Numbered from the stretch's first letter, positions 19,610-27,739 are shown. The stretch is DNA of 64,000 nt from Novosphingobium naphthalenivorans NBRC 102051 (GCF_001590985.1 NZ_BCTX01000004.1:59162-123161); one strand, 5' to 3'. Notes: a model not told the origin generated them from the letters alone. A program made the numbers and translations.

Positions 19610-21046
19610 TTACTTGCCGGTTTCCGCCGCGGTCCCAGCCGATTTCACACCGGGCTTCAGGTCCACGATCGAACGGTTGGCCGGCCGCAAGTATTCTTGC
19701 GCGGTCTTGCGGATCAGCTCGGGCGTGACCTTGTCGATCTCCTGCTCCAACCGGTTGATCCGGCCCGGATCGTCGTCGAACAGCGCAAAGCTGGCGAGCA
19801 GGTTGACGAGACCGATGCGGTTGCCGTCGCCGATCACGTCGTAGAGCTTCGAGCGGGCCTTGGTCTTGGCCCGCTCCATCTCCGCGGGCGTGATGAGATT
19901 GGTCTGCAGATCCTTCACGATACCGTCAATCGCGGCGAGGATCGTGTCATCGCTGACATCGGGACCGTGAATGATCATGCCCGACCACAGCATCGGCCCG
20001 TTGTAGTCGTAAGCATTGCCCAGCGGCCAGTTGATGCCGCCATCGACACTGCCGCCATAGCCCTTGTCGTTGACCAGCACTTTGGTGAAGCGGCTGTCGT
20101 CCCCCTGCATCAGCATCAGGTCGATCAGCGTCATCGCCGCCCATTCGGGCGTGCCCTTGGGCGGCACGTGATAGGCCCAGGCGAGTGCGGGCTGCGGCGC
20201 CAGCGGATCCGTCTTCTCGATGCGCTTTTCCGCCGTCTGGCGCGGCTCGGAAATGTCGGGCCGCGCGATCTTCGGCGCGGCGGGGATCACGCCGAAATAC
20301 TGGTTCGCCCAGCCCATCACCTGCTGGGGGTCAACGTCGCCGGCCACCACCAGCACGGCATTGTTGGGCGCATAGTACTGCTTGAAGAACGCCTGCACGT
20401 CCCCCAGCGTCGCCGCGTCGATCTCTTTCAGATCGCCGTAGAAATTGTGCGCGTTGTACCAGTTGGAATTGGCCAGCTGCGGCAGGTCGAGCCAGGGGAA
20501 ACCACCATAGGGCTGGTTGAGGACGTTGACCTTGACCTCGTTCTTCACGACTTCCTGCTGGTTGGTCAGGTTGGCCTGGGTAATGTCCAGCCCCTTCATC
20601 CGGTCGGCCTCGGCCCACAGGAAGGTCTCGGTCGTATTGCTGGGGACGACTTCGTAATAGTTGGTGAAGTCGAACCGGGTCGATCCGTTGAGCACGCCGC
20701 CGTTCTTGTTGACGAGGCCGATGAACTCGGCCTTGCCCAGGTTCTGCGAGCCCTGGAACATCATGTGTTCGAACAAGTGGGCAAAGCCCGTGCGATCCTT
20801 GGGCTCGATGCGAAAGCCGATGCCGTAATAGACGCCGATCGTCGTGGTGGGCACCGAGTGATCGGGCGAGATCACCACTTTCAGGCCATTGGCAAGCTTG
20901 TGATACTCGACCGGCACGTGCACCGCGGCGGCCGCAGCGCTATTCGCCGGAGGATCGGCGGCGAAAGCGGTTTGGGGGGCAATGGCAAGTGCGAGCAGGG
21001 GTGCGGCGAAAAGGGCCGCACGCTTCAGTCTGCCGTGCTGGATCAT
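19610..21046 (-). CDS. M16-family zinc metallopeptidase, catalytic subunit
   Basis: A 478-aa secreted peptidase. A signal peptide spans about residues 1-29. The zinc motif is His90-Leu-Phe-Glu93-His94 in GFAHLFEHMMFQG, and the downstream Glu that completes the site is in the TFLWAEADRMKGLD region. It is the first gene of a two-gene operon with the inactive M16 partner, forming a predicted heterodimeric clamshell peptidase. The substrate is unknown. The start at 21046 has only a distant GGGAG. Confidence 0.9.
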   Translation of the reverse strand: MIQHGRLKRAALFAAPLLALAIAPQTAFAADPPANSAAAAAVHVPVEYHKLANGLKVVISPDHSVPTTTIGVYYGIGFRIEPKDRTGFAHLFEHMMFQGSQNLGKAEFIGLVNKNGGVLNGSTRFDFTNYYEVVPSNTTETFLWAEADRMKGLDITQANLTNQQEVVKNEVKVNVLNQPYGGFPWLDLPQLANSNWYNAHNFYGDLKEIDAATLGDVQAFFKQYYAPNNAVLVVAGDVDPQQVMGWANQYFGVIPAAPKIARPDISEPRQTAEKRIEKTDPLAPQPALAWAYHVPPKGTPEWAAMTLIDLMLMQGDDSRFTKVLVNDKGYGGSVDGGINWPLGNAYDYNGPMLWSGMIIHGPDVSDDTILAAIDGIVKDLQTNLITPAEMERAKTKARSKLYDVIGDGNRIGLVNLLASFALFDDDPGRINRLEQEIDKVTPELIRKTAQEYLRPANRSIVDLKPGVKSAGTAAETGK

Positions 21047-21217
21047 GTCGATGGAGGCTCCCGGACAGTTCCCTGGAACGGGAGACCGCCGCCCCCCGCA
21101 TTGAACTGCAAGGGGGTAGAGCCCGCCCGGACGGGAACAGGGGCTTAATCGACGAACCGCCCCCTGCCTTCGACCAACGGCATTACCACATCACAACGCG
21201 CCGGAATGGCCGGGAAT

Positions 21218-21991
21218 TCACAGAATGTCGGCAACCCCTTCGAGACTTTCGCGCAGCTTGCTGAGCGCCTGCGCCTTGAGCTGGTGCACGCGCGGGGTGG
21301 AAACCTGAAGGACTTCCGCGATTTCCGCGAGGTTCAACTCCTCGACGAAGTAGAGCTGCACCACCAGCTTGAGCCGGTCGGGCAAGTCGGTGATGGCATC
21401 GATCACCGCGCCGCGCAGTTCCTCGTCGGCCATGAGGGAAAAGCTGTCGGGCATCTCGTCGGCAAAGGCCATGCTCTGATCGGAATAGACCTCGTCAATG
21501 GAATCGAAGCGCAAGGGCTGGCTGGAATCGCGCAGCGCGGCCAGATCCTGTATGGCCATGCCCATGGCATCGGCCAGTTCCTGCGGATGCGGATCGCGGC
21601 CCAGTTCGCCGCGCAGTTCCGCTTCCTTTTCCGCCAGCAGGCGGCGGCGTTCGGCGGCCCCGCGCGACATCGGCACGGTGCGGCGGATGAGATCGACCAT
21701 CGCCCCGCGCACGCGCATCTTGGCATAGGCGGCAAAGCCGTCCTCGGTCGGGCCGGAGTGCTTCTGCGCGCATTCGGTCAGCGCGACGAGCCCCGCCTGG
21801 ATGAGATCCTCCAGCTCTATGCCCGGCCTGCCGGTGCCGTGGACGTGCCAGGCCAATCGCCTGACCATCGGCAGAAACCGCCGGACGCGGTCGGCTACGT
21901 CCCCCTGGTAGGCCCCGGCGACTCGATTGGGGCGGCCAGCGGGAACAGGAGTGGCGTGGGCCGTTGTGAAGGCACCTTGATCTTGTTTCAT
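21218..21991 (-). CDS. fliA: RNA polymerase sigma-28 factor for flagellar operons
   Basis: A 257-aa sigma factor that directs transcription of late flagellar genes. Region 2 includes LEDLIQAGLVALTECA and YAKMRVRGAMVDLIRR; region 4 carries the helix-turn-helix LNLAEIAEVLQVSTPRVHQLKAQALSKLRE. The ATG at 21991 overlaps the flhA stop (ATGA); the long upstream frame over flhA is not coding. It is the last gene of the operon that begins with its own anti-sigma factor flgM. Candidate targets are the promoters before fliC and the activator gene. Confidence 0.95.
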   Translation of the reverse strand: MKQDQGAFTTAHATPVPAGRPNRVAGAYQGDVADRVRRFLPMVRRLAWHVHGTGRPGIELEDLIQAGLVALTECAQKHSGPTEDGFAAYAKMRVRGAMVDLIRRTVPMSRGAAERRRLLAEKEAELRGELGRDPHPQELADAMGMAIQDLAALRDSSQPLRFDSIDEVYSDQSMAFADEMPDSFSLMADEELRGAVIDAITDLPDRLKLVVQLYFVEELNLAEIAEVLQVSTPRVHQLKAQALSKLRESLEGVADIL

Positions 21992-24132
21992 GCAGCCATG
22001 CTCTCTGCTTGGTCTTGATAGTCGTTTCTGGCGGATTCGGAGTGCGTCAGGCCCGGTTGCTGGTTCACAGCGGGCGCCGCACCAATGACGTCGACAACTT
22101 CGATCGGCTGCGTCGGCGGCAGCTCCGCGATCGAGATGACGAGGCACGAGGGCGCGCGCAGCCGCAGCAGGGCGGACAACGCCCGGCGCGCCGCCGGCTG
22201 GACGACCAGCGTCAGCGGAATCGCGCCCGGACCACGAGCCTCGGACAGTTCGGAAATACGTTCGCCGATCATGCGGGCCAGATCCGGCTCGATCACCGGC
22301 TGGCCAGTCACCGGATCGCGCATACCCTGGACGATCGCGCTTTCGAGACCGGCATCGAGGGTGATGACGGCAAGCCGCGCGTTCGGCGGGCAGACCCGGC
22401 CGACGATGAGCCCGCCGAGGTCGGAGCGGACCAGCTCGATCAGCCGGTCGTGATCGGTCGTCTGCTGAACCGCGCGTGACAGGCTGGCGAGGATCGGCAG
22501 CGGATGCGTGATCGGAATGTGATCCTCCAGCAGCGTGCGCAGCACACGGGTGAGCGCGGCAAGCGAAAGCGGCTGCGGATAGACGGTCTCGACAAGCCCG
22601 GCCGAATTCACCTTGAGCGATTCGAGCAGGGCCTTGACCTGATCGGGGCCGAGCAGATCCTGCGGGCTCTCGCTCAGCAACTGGTTGAGATGCGTCGCGA
22701 TGACCGTGCCGGGATCGACCGTGAGGAAACCTTCGGCGGTCGCGTGATCGCGGGAAGCAGGATCGATCCACAGCGCCGGGCAGCCGAAGCTGGGATCTCG
22801 CGCGGCCTCGCCCCGGATGGTGTGGTTCTGGCGCACTTCGCCGGTGTCGATCGCCAGCACCTTGTCGGGCCGGATCGTGCTGCCGCCCAGGTTCACGCCG
22901 CCCAGCACCACGCGGTATTCGTATGGCGGCATGTCGAGCGCGTCACGGACGCGGAACTGCGGGACGATGAAGCCGAATGCCTGGCTGAGCTGCTTGCGCA
23001 CGCCGGTGATCCGGGTGACCAGCGGCGAACCGCGCCGTTCGTCGACAAGCTGTACGAGGCCATAGCCCAGCTCGATCGTGACCAGCGTGTGATCGGACAC
23101 TTCGTCCAGGTCGATCCGCGCCGGATCGACCACGGGTTCCGGTTCGGGCTCCGGAATGGCCGCCTTGACCGCACGCTTGCGCAAGGTGTTCCACAGCCAG
23201 AAGGCGAGGCCCGAAGCGGGCAGGAACACCGTCTGCGGCATCGCCGGGATCATGCCGATGGCGCCGAGCACGACCGCCACCGGCAGCCAGGTGCCGGGCG
23301 CGGCGAACTGGCCGCCGATCTGGCCGGCAAGGTCGCGGCTGTCGGAGACGCGGGTAACGATGACGGCCGCGGCGATCGAAAGCAGCAGCGACGGCACCTG
23401 CGCGACGAGCGCGTCGCCGATCGCCAGCGTGATGTAAGTCTGCGCCGCATCGCCCGCCGAAAGGCCGTGGCTGATCATGCCCAGGCAGAAACCGGCGATG
23501 ATATTGACGCCCAGGATCAGCAGGGCGGCAATCGCGTCGCCCTTCACGAACTTCGACGAACCGTCCATCGAGCCGTAGAAGTCCGCCTCGGTCGCCACTT
23601 CGCGGCGACGGGCCTTGGCTTCTTCGGCGGTCATCAGGCCGGCGGCCAGATCGGCGTCGATCGCCATCTGCTTGCCCGGCAAGGCATCCAGGGTGAAGCG
23701 CGCGGACACTTCGGACACGCGGCCCGCACCCTTGGTGACGACCACCAGGTTGATGATGACGAGGATCAGGAAGACGAAGATGCCGACGGCGAAATTGCCG
23801 CCGATCAGGAACTCGCCGAAACTCTCGATGACCTTGCCCGCCGCTTCGCCGCCTTCGTGGCCATGCACGAGGACGACGCGGGTCGAAGCGACGTTGAGCG
23901 CCAGGCGCAGCAGCGTCGCGAACAGCAGCACGGACGGGAACGAGGAGAAGTCCAGCGGCTTTTCCGCGTTCATCGCCGCCATCAGCACCGCGACCGAAAG
24001 CGCGATGTTCATGACGAAGGAGACGTCCAGCACGAAAGCCGGCACCGGCACGATCATCAGGACGATGAGGACCAGGATGCCCGCCGGCAGCGCGATGGCG
24101 CCGGGATCGCTGATACGGTTGAACAGATTCAC
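21988..24132 (-). CDS. flhA: Flagellar type III export gate protein FlhA
   Basis: A 714-aa inner-membrane export gate component. The N-terminal half has about eight transmembrane helices, with the highly conserved FHIPEP-type cytoplasmic loop around GRVSEVSARFTLDALPGKQMAIDADLAAG split in two here by notation limits (near residues 140-170). The C-terminal half is the cytoplasmic ring domain with VDPGTVIATHLNQLL and the region that docks chaperone-substrate complexes. Its ATG overlaps the transglycosylase stop. flhB is not adjacent but lies after fliR, and flhF/flhG are absent from the window. Confidence 0.97.
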   Translation of the reverse strand: MNLFNRISDPGAIALPAGILVLIVLMIVPVPAFVLDVSFVMNIALSVAVLMAAMNAEKPLDFSSFPSVLLFATLLRLALNVASTRVVLVHGHEGGEAAGKVIESFGEFLIGGNFAVGIFVFLILVIINLVVVTKGAGRVSEVSARFTLDALPGKQMAIDADLAAGLMTAEEAKARRREVATEADFYGSMDGSSKFVKGDAIAALLILGVNIIAGFCLGMISHGLSAGDAAQTYITLAIGDALVAQVPSLLLSIAAAVIVTRVSDSRDLAGQIGGQFAAPGTWLPVAVVLGAIGMIPAMPQTVFLPASGLAFWLWNTLRKRAVKAAIPEPEPEPVVDPARIDLDEVSDHTLVTIELGYGLVQLVDERRGSPLVTRITGVRKQLSQAFGFIVPQFRVRDALDMPPYEYRVVLGGVNLGGSTIRPDKVLAIDTGEVRQNHTIRGEAARDPSFGCPALWIDPASRDHATAEGFLTVDPGTVIATHLNQLLSESPQDLLGPDQVKALLESLKVNSAGLVETVYPQPLSLAALTRVLRTLLEDHIPITHPLPILASLSRAVQQTTDHDRLIELVRSDLGGLIVGRVCPPNARLAVITLDAGLESAIVQGMRDPVTGQPVIEPDLARMIGERISELSEARGPGAIPLTLVVQPAARRALSALLRLRAPSCLVISIAELPPTQPIEVVDVIGAAPAVNQQPGLTHSESARNDYQDQAESMAA

Positions 24133-25031
24133 AGGTTGAACCTCGCAAGCTTGGCGTAGGCATCACGCACCCGCGCGGGGACGGCGTCCGGAGAGGTTCC
24201 GAATGCGCCCTGCAGCGTTTCCGCCATCGAGAGCGTGCTCACTTTCGGCGCCTGCGGCGCGGAGCCCAGCCCGGCGTGGAATTCGCGGGCGATCGGGCCC
24301 ATCGGCGGTTGCCAGCTGGCCCCCGCCTGTTCGGTGATTTCGTTTGAAGCGGTCTGAACGCCCTGCGCGGGGCTCACGCTGGCCCAGTAAGCGGCATCGC
24401 CGCCTTCCATGGCGCTGGAGACCTTGCCGCGCATCAGGTCCATGACGGCGCCGACGCTGCGCGGACCACCGCCCGCGTAGAAAATGCCGTGATTGGCCGC
24501 CGCCGCCTTGGGAAGGATCGCCGCCGCGCTCTGCGACGGATCGCTCTGCAATGCCGAGAAGAACTTGCTCGCCCCGGCGATGCCGAGGAAATGCGCCATG
24601 TAGAGTTCGGCGGCATCGGGCTCGCGGCCCAGCTGGGTGGTGAGTTCGGCCTTGTTGTCGCTGGCCAGCTCGGCGGCCATCATCGACGAGACATCGGCGT
24701 TGTAGCGCAGCCCCATGACTTGCGCGCGCGTGCCCGGATCGCTGATACGGCCACCCTGGATCACGCTGTTGACCCAGTCCATCCCATGCTCGGAGCCGTG
24801 ACGCCCCAGCGTCTCAAGCCAGGTTCCCTGGGTGAACTGATAAAGCCCGGCCGCGCTCGAAGTCGAAGCCCGGGCACCGGGATCAAGGCTCGATTCCAGT
24901 TTGGCCTGCGCGAGCAGGTACTGGAAATCCACCCCGGTCTTTTCGGACGCACGGGCGATGGCGGCGCGCGTCTGCGCCCCCCCGGCCGCAGCGGCGCCGC
25001 CAATCCCGTTGTAGATCTGTCCCTCGCTCAA
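24129..25031 (-). CDS. SLT-type lytic transglycosylase in the flagellar operon
   Basis: A 300-aa protein with an SLT (lysozyme-like) fold: the catalytic Glu is in LLAQAKLESSLDPGA, followed by SSAAGLYQFTQGTWLE. It should cut peptidoglycan to let the rod through. The FlgJ encoded here lacks the muramidase domain, so this protein probably supplies it. I chose the TTG at 25031, with GGGAG about six bases upstream; the frame extends to a TTG at 25049. No clear signal peptide is seen, so export through the flagellar pathway is possible. The stop overlaps the flhA start. Confidence 0.75.
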   Translation of the reverse strand: MSEGQIYNGIGGAAAAGGAQTRAAIARASEKTGVDFQYLLAQAKLESSLDPGARASTSSAAGLYQFTQGTWLETLGRHGSEHGMDWVNSVIQGGRISDPGTRAQVMGLRYNADVSSMMAAELASDNKAELTTQLGREPDAAELYMAHFLGIAGASKFFSALQSDPSQSAAAILPKAAAANHGIFYAGGGPRSVGAVMDLMRGKVSSAMEGGDAAYWASVSPAQGVQTASNEITEQAGASWQPPMGPIAREFHAGLGSAPQAPKVSTLSMAETLQGAFGTSPDAVPARVRDAYAKLARFNL

Positions 25032-25097
25032 TTCCGGCTCCCGGCACAAAAGTTACCGGGATCCGCTTAAGCAAGAGGCGTGCCAAATGCCTTTTCG

Positions 25098-25430
25098 TTA
25101 GGCCCTGGCACCGGCGACGGCATAAGTCGCCCCCGCGCGATAGAGCTGCGGACCGCCCATCATGGCATCGAGACGCCGTGACACATTGGCCGCGATAATG
25201 TTGCGAACCTGGCGGTTTACCTCGTTCAGGCGCCGTGCGGTGTCGAGCATGCCGCGGCATTCCTCGTCCAGTTGCACAGGCTCTACGCCTTCCAGGGTTC
25301 CGCACAGGCGGTTCTTGTCGTTGGAGGCACCGACGATCCCGTCCAGATCCAGCCCGGCAAGGGCCTGCCGCTCTTCTTCCAGAACGGCAAGCATCTGCCG
25401 CAGGGTGTCACGAAGATCGGAACTGGACAT
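25098..25430 (-). CDS. flgN: FlgN-family flagellar export chaperone
   Basis: A 110-aa, mostly helical protein with the FlgN pattern: N-terminal LRDTLRQMLAVLEEERQALA, a NDKNRLCGTLEGVE centre and a C-terminal helix RLNEVNRQVRNIIAANVSRRLD. FlgN chaperones carry the junction proteins FlgK and FlgL to the export gate. It follows flgM directly, sharing base 25430, and precedes the transglycosylase. The family is poorly conserved, so the call rests on length, helix pattern and position. Confidence 0.75.
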   Translation of the reverse strand: MSSSDLRDTLRQMLAVLEEERQALAGLDLDGIVGASNDKNRLCGTLEGVEPVQLDEECRGMLDTARRLNEVNRQVRNIIAANVSRRLDAMMGGPQLYRAGATYAVAGARA

Positions 25431-25744
25431 TACTTCGGGCTCCTCAGCATGACGCCGGCGGCGATCATGGCATCTGCGATCTTGGCGGGAATCAGCGGGT
25501 ACGAGCCGGATTCCACAGCCTTGCGGACTGCATTGACACGATCGGTATCGACCGGCGCCGCGCCCGGATTGAGCGCGTCGGAGGTTTCCACCGCCGTACT
25601 GGCAGTCGTGCTCGTATTCTTGCTTGTCGTGCGGTTGGCAGCAGCCCCGTTCGCACCGGGCAATGCTTCACCGCCCGCCGCGCGGGCCAACCTTGCATCG
25701 ATCGCGCTGGCAGCGCGTGCAGGTCCCACTTCGATAGGTGGCAT
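25430..25744 (-). CDS. flgM: Anti-sigma-28 factor FlgM
   Basis: A 104-aa protein with a disordered Ala/Thr/Ser-rich N-terminus and the conserved C-terminal FlgM helix region DTDRVNAVRKAVESGSYPLIPAKIADAM (about residues 68-96). It would hold FliA inactive until secreted through the completed hook-basal body. The ATG at 25744 is preceded by AAGGAG at about eight bases; an upstream frame extension is not needed. It opens the flgM-flgN-SLT-flhA-fliA operon, so FliA and its inhibitor share one promoter. Confidence 0.85.
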   Translation of the reverse strand: MPPIEVGPARAASAIDARLARAAGGEALPGANGAAANRTTSKNTSTTASTAVETSDALNPGAAPVDTDRVNAVRKAVESGSYPLIPAKIADAMIAAGVMLRSPK

Positions 25745-25784
25745 GATGCCGCTCCTTAAAAGTTCCTGACCTTGAGAACGGCAC

Positions 25785-25813
25785 TTTATAGAACTTTTTA
25801 ATGGGGGCGGCAA
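25785..25813 (-). promoter_or_regulatory. Sigma-70-like promoter of the flgM operon
   Basis: On the minus strand TTGCCG (25813-25808) and TATAAA (25790-25785) stand exactly 17 bases apart, about 40 bases before the flgM start codon. The AT-rich -10 stands out in this GC-rich region. Confidence 0.55.
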
Positions 25814-25834
25814 AAAACTGCCAATTGGCGGCAG
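25812..25834 (-). terminator. Hairpin with T-run between flgA and flgM
   Basis: Minus-strand CTGCC-GCCAATT-GGCAG is followed by six T residues. It is a short second terminator behind the stronger one at 25846-25865, insulating flgM from flgA transcription. Confidence 0.5.
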
Positions 25835-25837
25835 GCA

Positions 25838-25865
25838 ATAAAAATCCGCCGCCTTACGGCAGCGG
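25838..25865 (-). terminator. Intrinsic terminator of flgA
   Basis: Minus-strand CCGCTGCC-GTAA-GGCGGCGG forms an 8-bp stem with one G-U pair, followed by A and TTTTTATT. The flgA stop codon lies in the loop region. Confidence 0.7.
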
Positions 25866-26357
25866 CAAGATTACCAGTCCCGGGCGTTCAATGCGCGCCC
25901 GCATCGGTTCTGTGCGGGCATTGCCCGCAGACACCGGCCTCACTCGTATCCAAGCACCGACCGGCCCGGATTCCATAGCTTCGCCTGGTTGAGAAACGGT
26001 AAACCCGTCACCGCTGATCGCAATCGCGACGGCATCGCCGCGATTGACCGCGTCGGGCACACGCTCGGGTATAGCGGCGGCAACCGGCGCCGGCCGGCGG
26101 ACCGGCACGAACAGGCGCCAGCCGTTCACATCGCCGCATTGCACCACGACGCTTTCCTGCAGTGTCGTGCGCCACGACAGCGCAATACCGCTGCGACAGG
26201 GCTGCAGGCGCAGACGCCGGTCGACCGGGGTCAACGCGCCACCGACCTGACCAACCGTCGCGCCCGTGAACGCGGCAACCTGGCGGTCGATCACGTCGAG
26301 ATCAGCGAAAGCTCCGGACGCCGCAGCGGCGGCAAGGAGAATGAGGCTGGGAGTCAT
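25854..26357 (-). CDS. flgA: Flagellar P-ring assembly chaperone FlgA
   Basis: A 167-aa periplasmic protein that helps FlgI form the P ring. An N-terminal signal peptide (TPSLILLAAAAASGAFA) precedes the region with RRLRLQPCRSGIALSW and the SAF-type domain containing NRGDAVAIAISGDGFTVSQPGEA. It is shorter than enterobacterial FlgA (about 220 aa). A strong sigma-54-like promoter lies about 40 bases upstream, separate from the MotAB-like pair before it. Confidence 0.88.
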   Translation of the reverse strand: MTPSLILLAAAAASGAFADLDVIDRQVAAFTGATVGQVGGALTPVDRRLRLQPCRSGIALSWRTTLQESVVVQCGDVNGWRLFVPVRRPAPVAAAIPERVPDAVNRGDAVAIAISGDGFTVSQPGEAMESGPVGAWIRVRPVSAGNARTEPMRARIERPGLVILPLP

Positions 26358-26395
26358 GGCATGGATTTCCCGTCAATTGGACTTGCTGAAAACTA

Positions 26396-26411
26396 AGCAA
26401 GTACCATGCCA
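26396..26411 (-). promoter_or_regulatory. Sigma-54-like promoter of flgA
   Basis: The minus-strand sequence TGGCATGGTACTTGCT matches the consensus TGGCACG-N4-TTGCW at all but one position, with the GG and GC pairs separated by the required ten bases. The predicted start of transcription is about 30 bases before the flgA ATG. Confidence 0.7.
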
Positions 26412-26413
26412 TT

Positions 26414-26857
26414 TTATCGAGAAGATTTGCCGTCCGTCCGTCCTTCATAGGGAGAGTCGTAAGCCAGAACGGCGCGCACCGCGCCGTCGCCCGGCTCGAC
26501 CACGATCCGCGCGGCCTGCCCCTGCGCTCCTGCCTCGGCCAGGAGCTTCTCCGCTTCGGCGAGCGCGCGCGACTGGGCGCCGCTCCCCGCCCCGTAGCGG
26601 GCCGTAATCGTCAATTGCTGGCGCGGGTCCGCTGCCTGCTCGTGCAGCCACTGTGCAAGCGGCGGCGCGCCCGGCCCGGCGACATAGACCGAGAGCGGCT
26701 CGGTCTGCGGCGAAGGCGCGGCGGAAGCCTGGCTGGAAGCGGTCTTGGCCGGCGGCTTGGACACCTGATGGCTGGCCGCTGCCGCCGTGGCCATGAACAG
26801 GATCAGCGACAGATCCGCCAGCGATGTCTGCCAGCTCTGCCCGGCCCGAACGCTCAT
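26414..26857 (-). CDS. Miniature MotB/ExbD-like proton-channel subunit
   Basis: A 147-aa protein. A single N-terminal helix begins with WQTSLADLSLILFMATAAA: the WxxxxAD pattern and Asp15 match the proton-carrying Asp of MotB and ExbD. A Pro/Ala/Ser linker follows, then a small domain (about 60-130) with a beta-alpha-beta look (LTITARYGAGSG, RALAEAEKLLAEAG, ARIVVEPGDGAVRAVLAY) resembling part of an OmpA fold. It is much shorter than MotB (the one at 36622 has 279 aa). The ATG overlaps the stop of the MotA-like gene. A second stator subunit or regulator is inferred. Confidence 0.6.
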   Translation of the reverse strand: MSVRAGQSWQTSLADLSLILFMATAAAASHQVSKPPAKTASSQASAAPSPQTEPLSVYVAGPGAPPLAQWLHEQAADPRQQLTITARYGAGSGAQSRALAEAEKLLAEAGAQGQAARIVVEPGDGAVRAVLAYDSPYEGRTDGKSSR

Positions 26858-27531
26858 CGCGCCTGGCCTGCCACCGCCTTGTGCTTGATCACGTTTGCCG
26901 CGGGCGCGGCCGGCAAGGCGCCGGCCACCTGCTTTTCAAGCCAGTCGAGCACACGCTGGCGGGCCTTTTCCTCATCCGAGGCGCGGCGCGCCACAGCGCG
27001 CGCCAGCGGGGCGAAGAAGAGATTGCCGAGCAAGAGCCCGTAGAGAGTGGTGAGCACCGCCATGGAGATCGCTGCGGTAAAGCTCCCGCCCGCCCCGTCT
27101 CCGGCAGGAAGCTGGCTGAGCGAAACAAGCGTGCCGGCCAGACCGAACACCGGCGCCAGATCGGCCGCCTGGGTCAGCGTGCGCACCGCCCGCAGGGCGT
27201 TCCGGTTGCGCTCGCGCTTGTGCTCGAGATGGGTACGGTGCAGGCTTGCGATGGAGCGCGTGCCGATCAGCGCATCCGTCGCCTCGTCGATTTCGGCATC
27301 GCCGAAAAAGCGCGGCTCGGTGCGGATCACGCCATTCGCCTGCATTCCGCGGACATGCACGGCCAGCTCGGAGCGCACACGCGCCGCATCGAAGCTGGTC
27401 CGGCCAAGCCCCATCAGCGCTGCAAGCGCCGCACGTGTATCACCCAGCCCGCAGCGCAGGACCGTGGCCATGCACGTCCCGCCCACCACGATCAGGGCAC
27501 TGCCCGCGTCGAACAGGTTTTCCGGCTGCAT
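26854..27531 (-). CDS. MotA/TolQ/ExbB proton-channel family protein (short PomA-like)
   Basis: A 225-aa inner-membrane protein. SALIVVGGTCMATVL resembles the second helix region of MotA/PomA, preceded by only a few residues, so the usual first helix seems missing. The channel helices are clear: DLAPVFGLAGTLVSLSQL and AISMAVLTTLYGLLLGNLFFAPLA, the conserved P...G..GT and TLYG patterns of PomA-type stators. The ATG at 27531 has AAGGAG about ten bases upstream. It pairs with the mini MotB-like gene and diverges from flgB. True motA and motB lie 8 kb away, so this is an additional stator-like pair. Confidence 0.7.
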   Translation of the reverse strand: MQPENLFDAGSALIVVGGTCMATVLRCGLGDTRAALAALMGLGRTSFDAARVRSELAVHVRGMQANGVIRTEPRFFGDAEIDEATDALIGTRSIASLHRTHLEHKRERNRNALRAVRTLTQAADLAPVFGLAGTLVSLSQLPAGDGAGGSFTAAISMAVLTTLYGLLLGNLFFAPLARAVARRASDEEKARQRVLDWLEKQVAGALPAAPAANVIKHKAVAGQAR

Positions 27532-27598
27532 CTGTGCAGATCTCCTTTGGCATACAGAACGACAGGTGCTGCCGGATTTGAAGTCCGAAGGCGTAAAT

Positions 27599-27615
27599 TT
27601 GCCGCCTACCGGCAA
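27599..27615. promoter_or_regulatory. TTGCCG-N5-CGGCAA palindrome upstream of flgB
   Basis: TTGCCG-CCTAC-CGGCAA lies about 75-90 bases before the flgB sigma-54 promoter, in the intergenic region shared with the MotA-like gene. The same palindrome, also continued on one side by ATTTA, occurs at 39338-39354. The distance fits an enhancer for a sigma-54 activator, and the CCGGCAA core recalls Caulobacter ftr elements bound by FlbD. Confidence 0.55.
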
Positions 27616-27687
27616 ACTCTTGCCGCTCCGGCTGCCAGCCTTGCGCCGAAACCGCCAAAACCCGTGAAAAACGGGCCATTCCGGATT

Positions 27688-27704
27688 TTGGCACGCCCTT
27701 TGCT
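27688..27704 (+). promoter_or_regulatory. Sigma-54 promoter of the flgB operon
   Basis: TGGCACGCCCTTTGCT fits the consensus TGGCACG-N4-TTGCT with no mismatch, with GG (27690-27691) and GC (27702-27703) ten bases apart. Transcription would start near 27714, about 25 bases before the flgB ATG. Confidence 0.85.
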
Positions 27705-27739
27705 ATTAAGTCCGCTGGTAAACGTAGGACACGAGAGAA

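Noticed and set aside
25808..25824. Sigma-54-like TTGGCAG...TTGCC on the minus strand before flgM
   Set aside because: The GG and GC pairs are nine bases apart, not ten, and the sequence is explained by the terminator hairpin with its T-run.
27617..27639. TGGCAGCCGGAGCGGCA as a sigma-54 promoter for the MotA-like gene
   Set aside because: Spacing is one base too long, and the bases that follow do not fit the -12 element.
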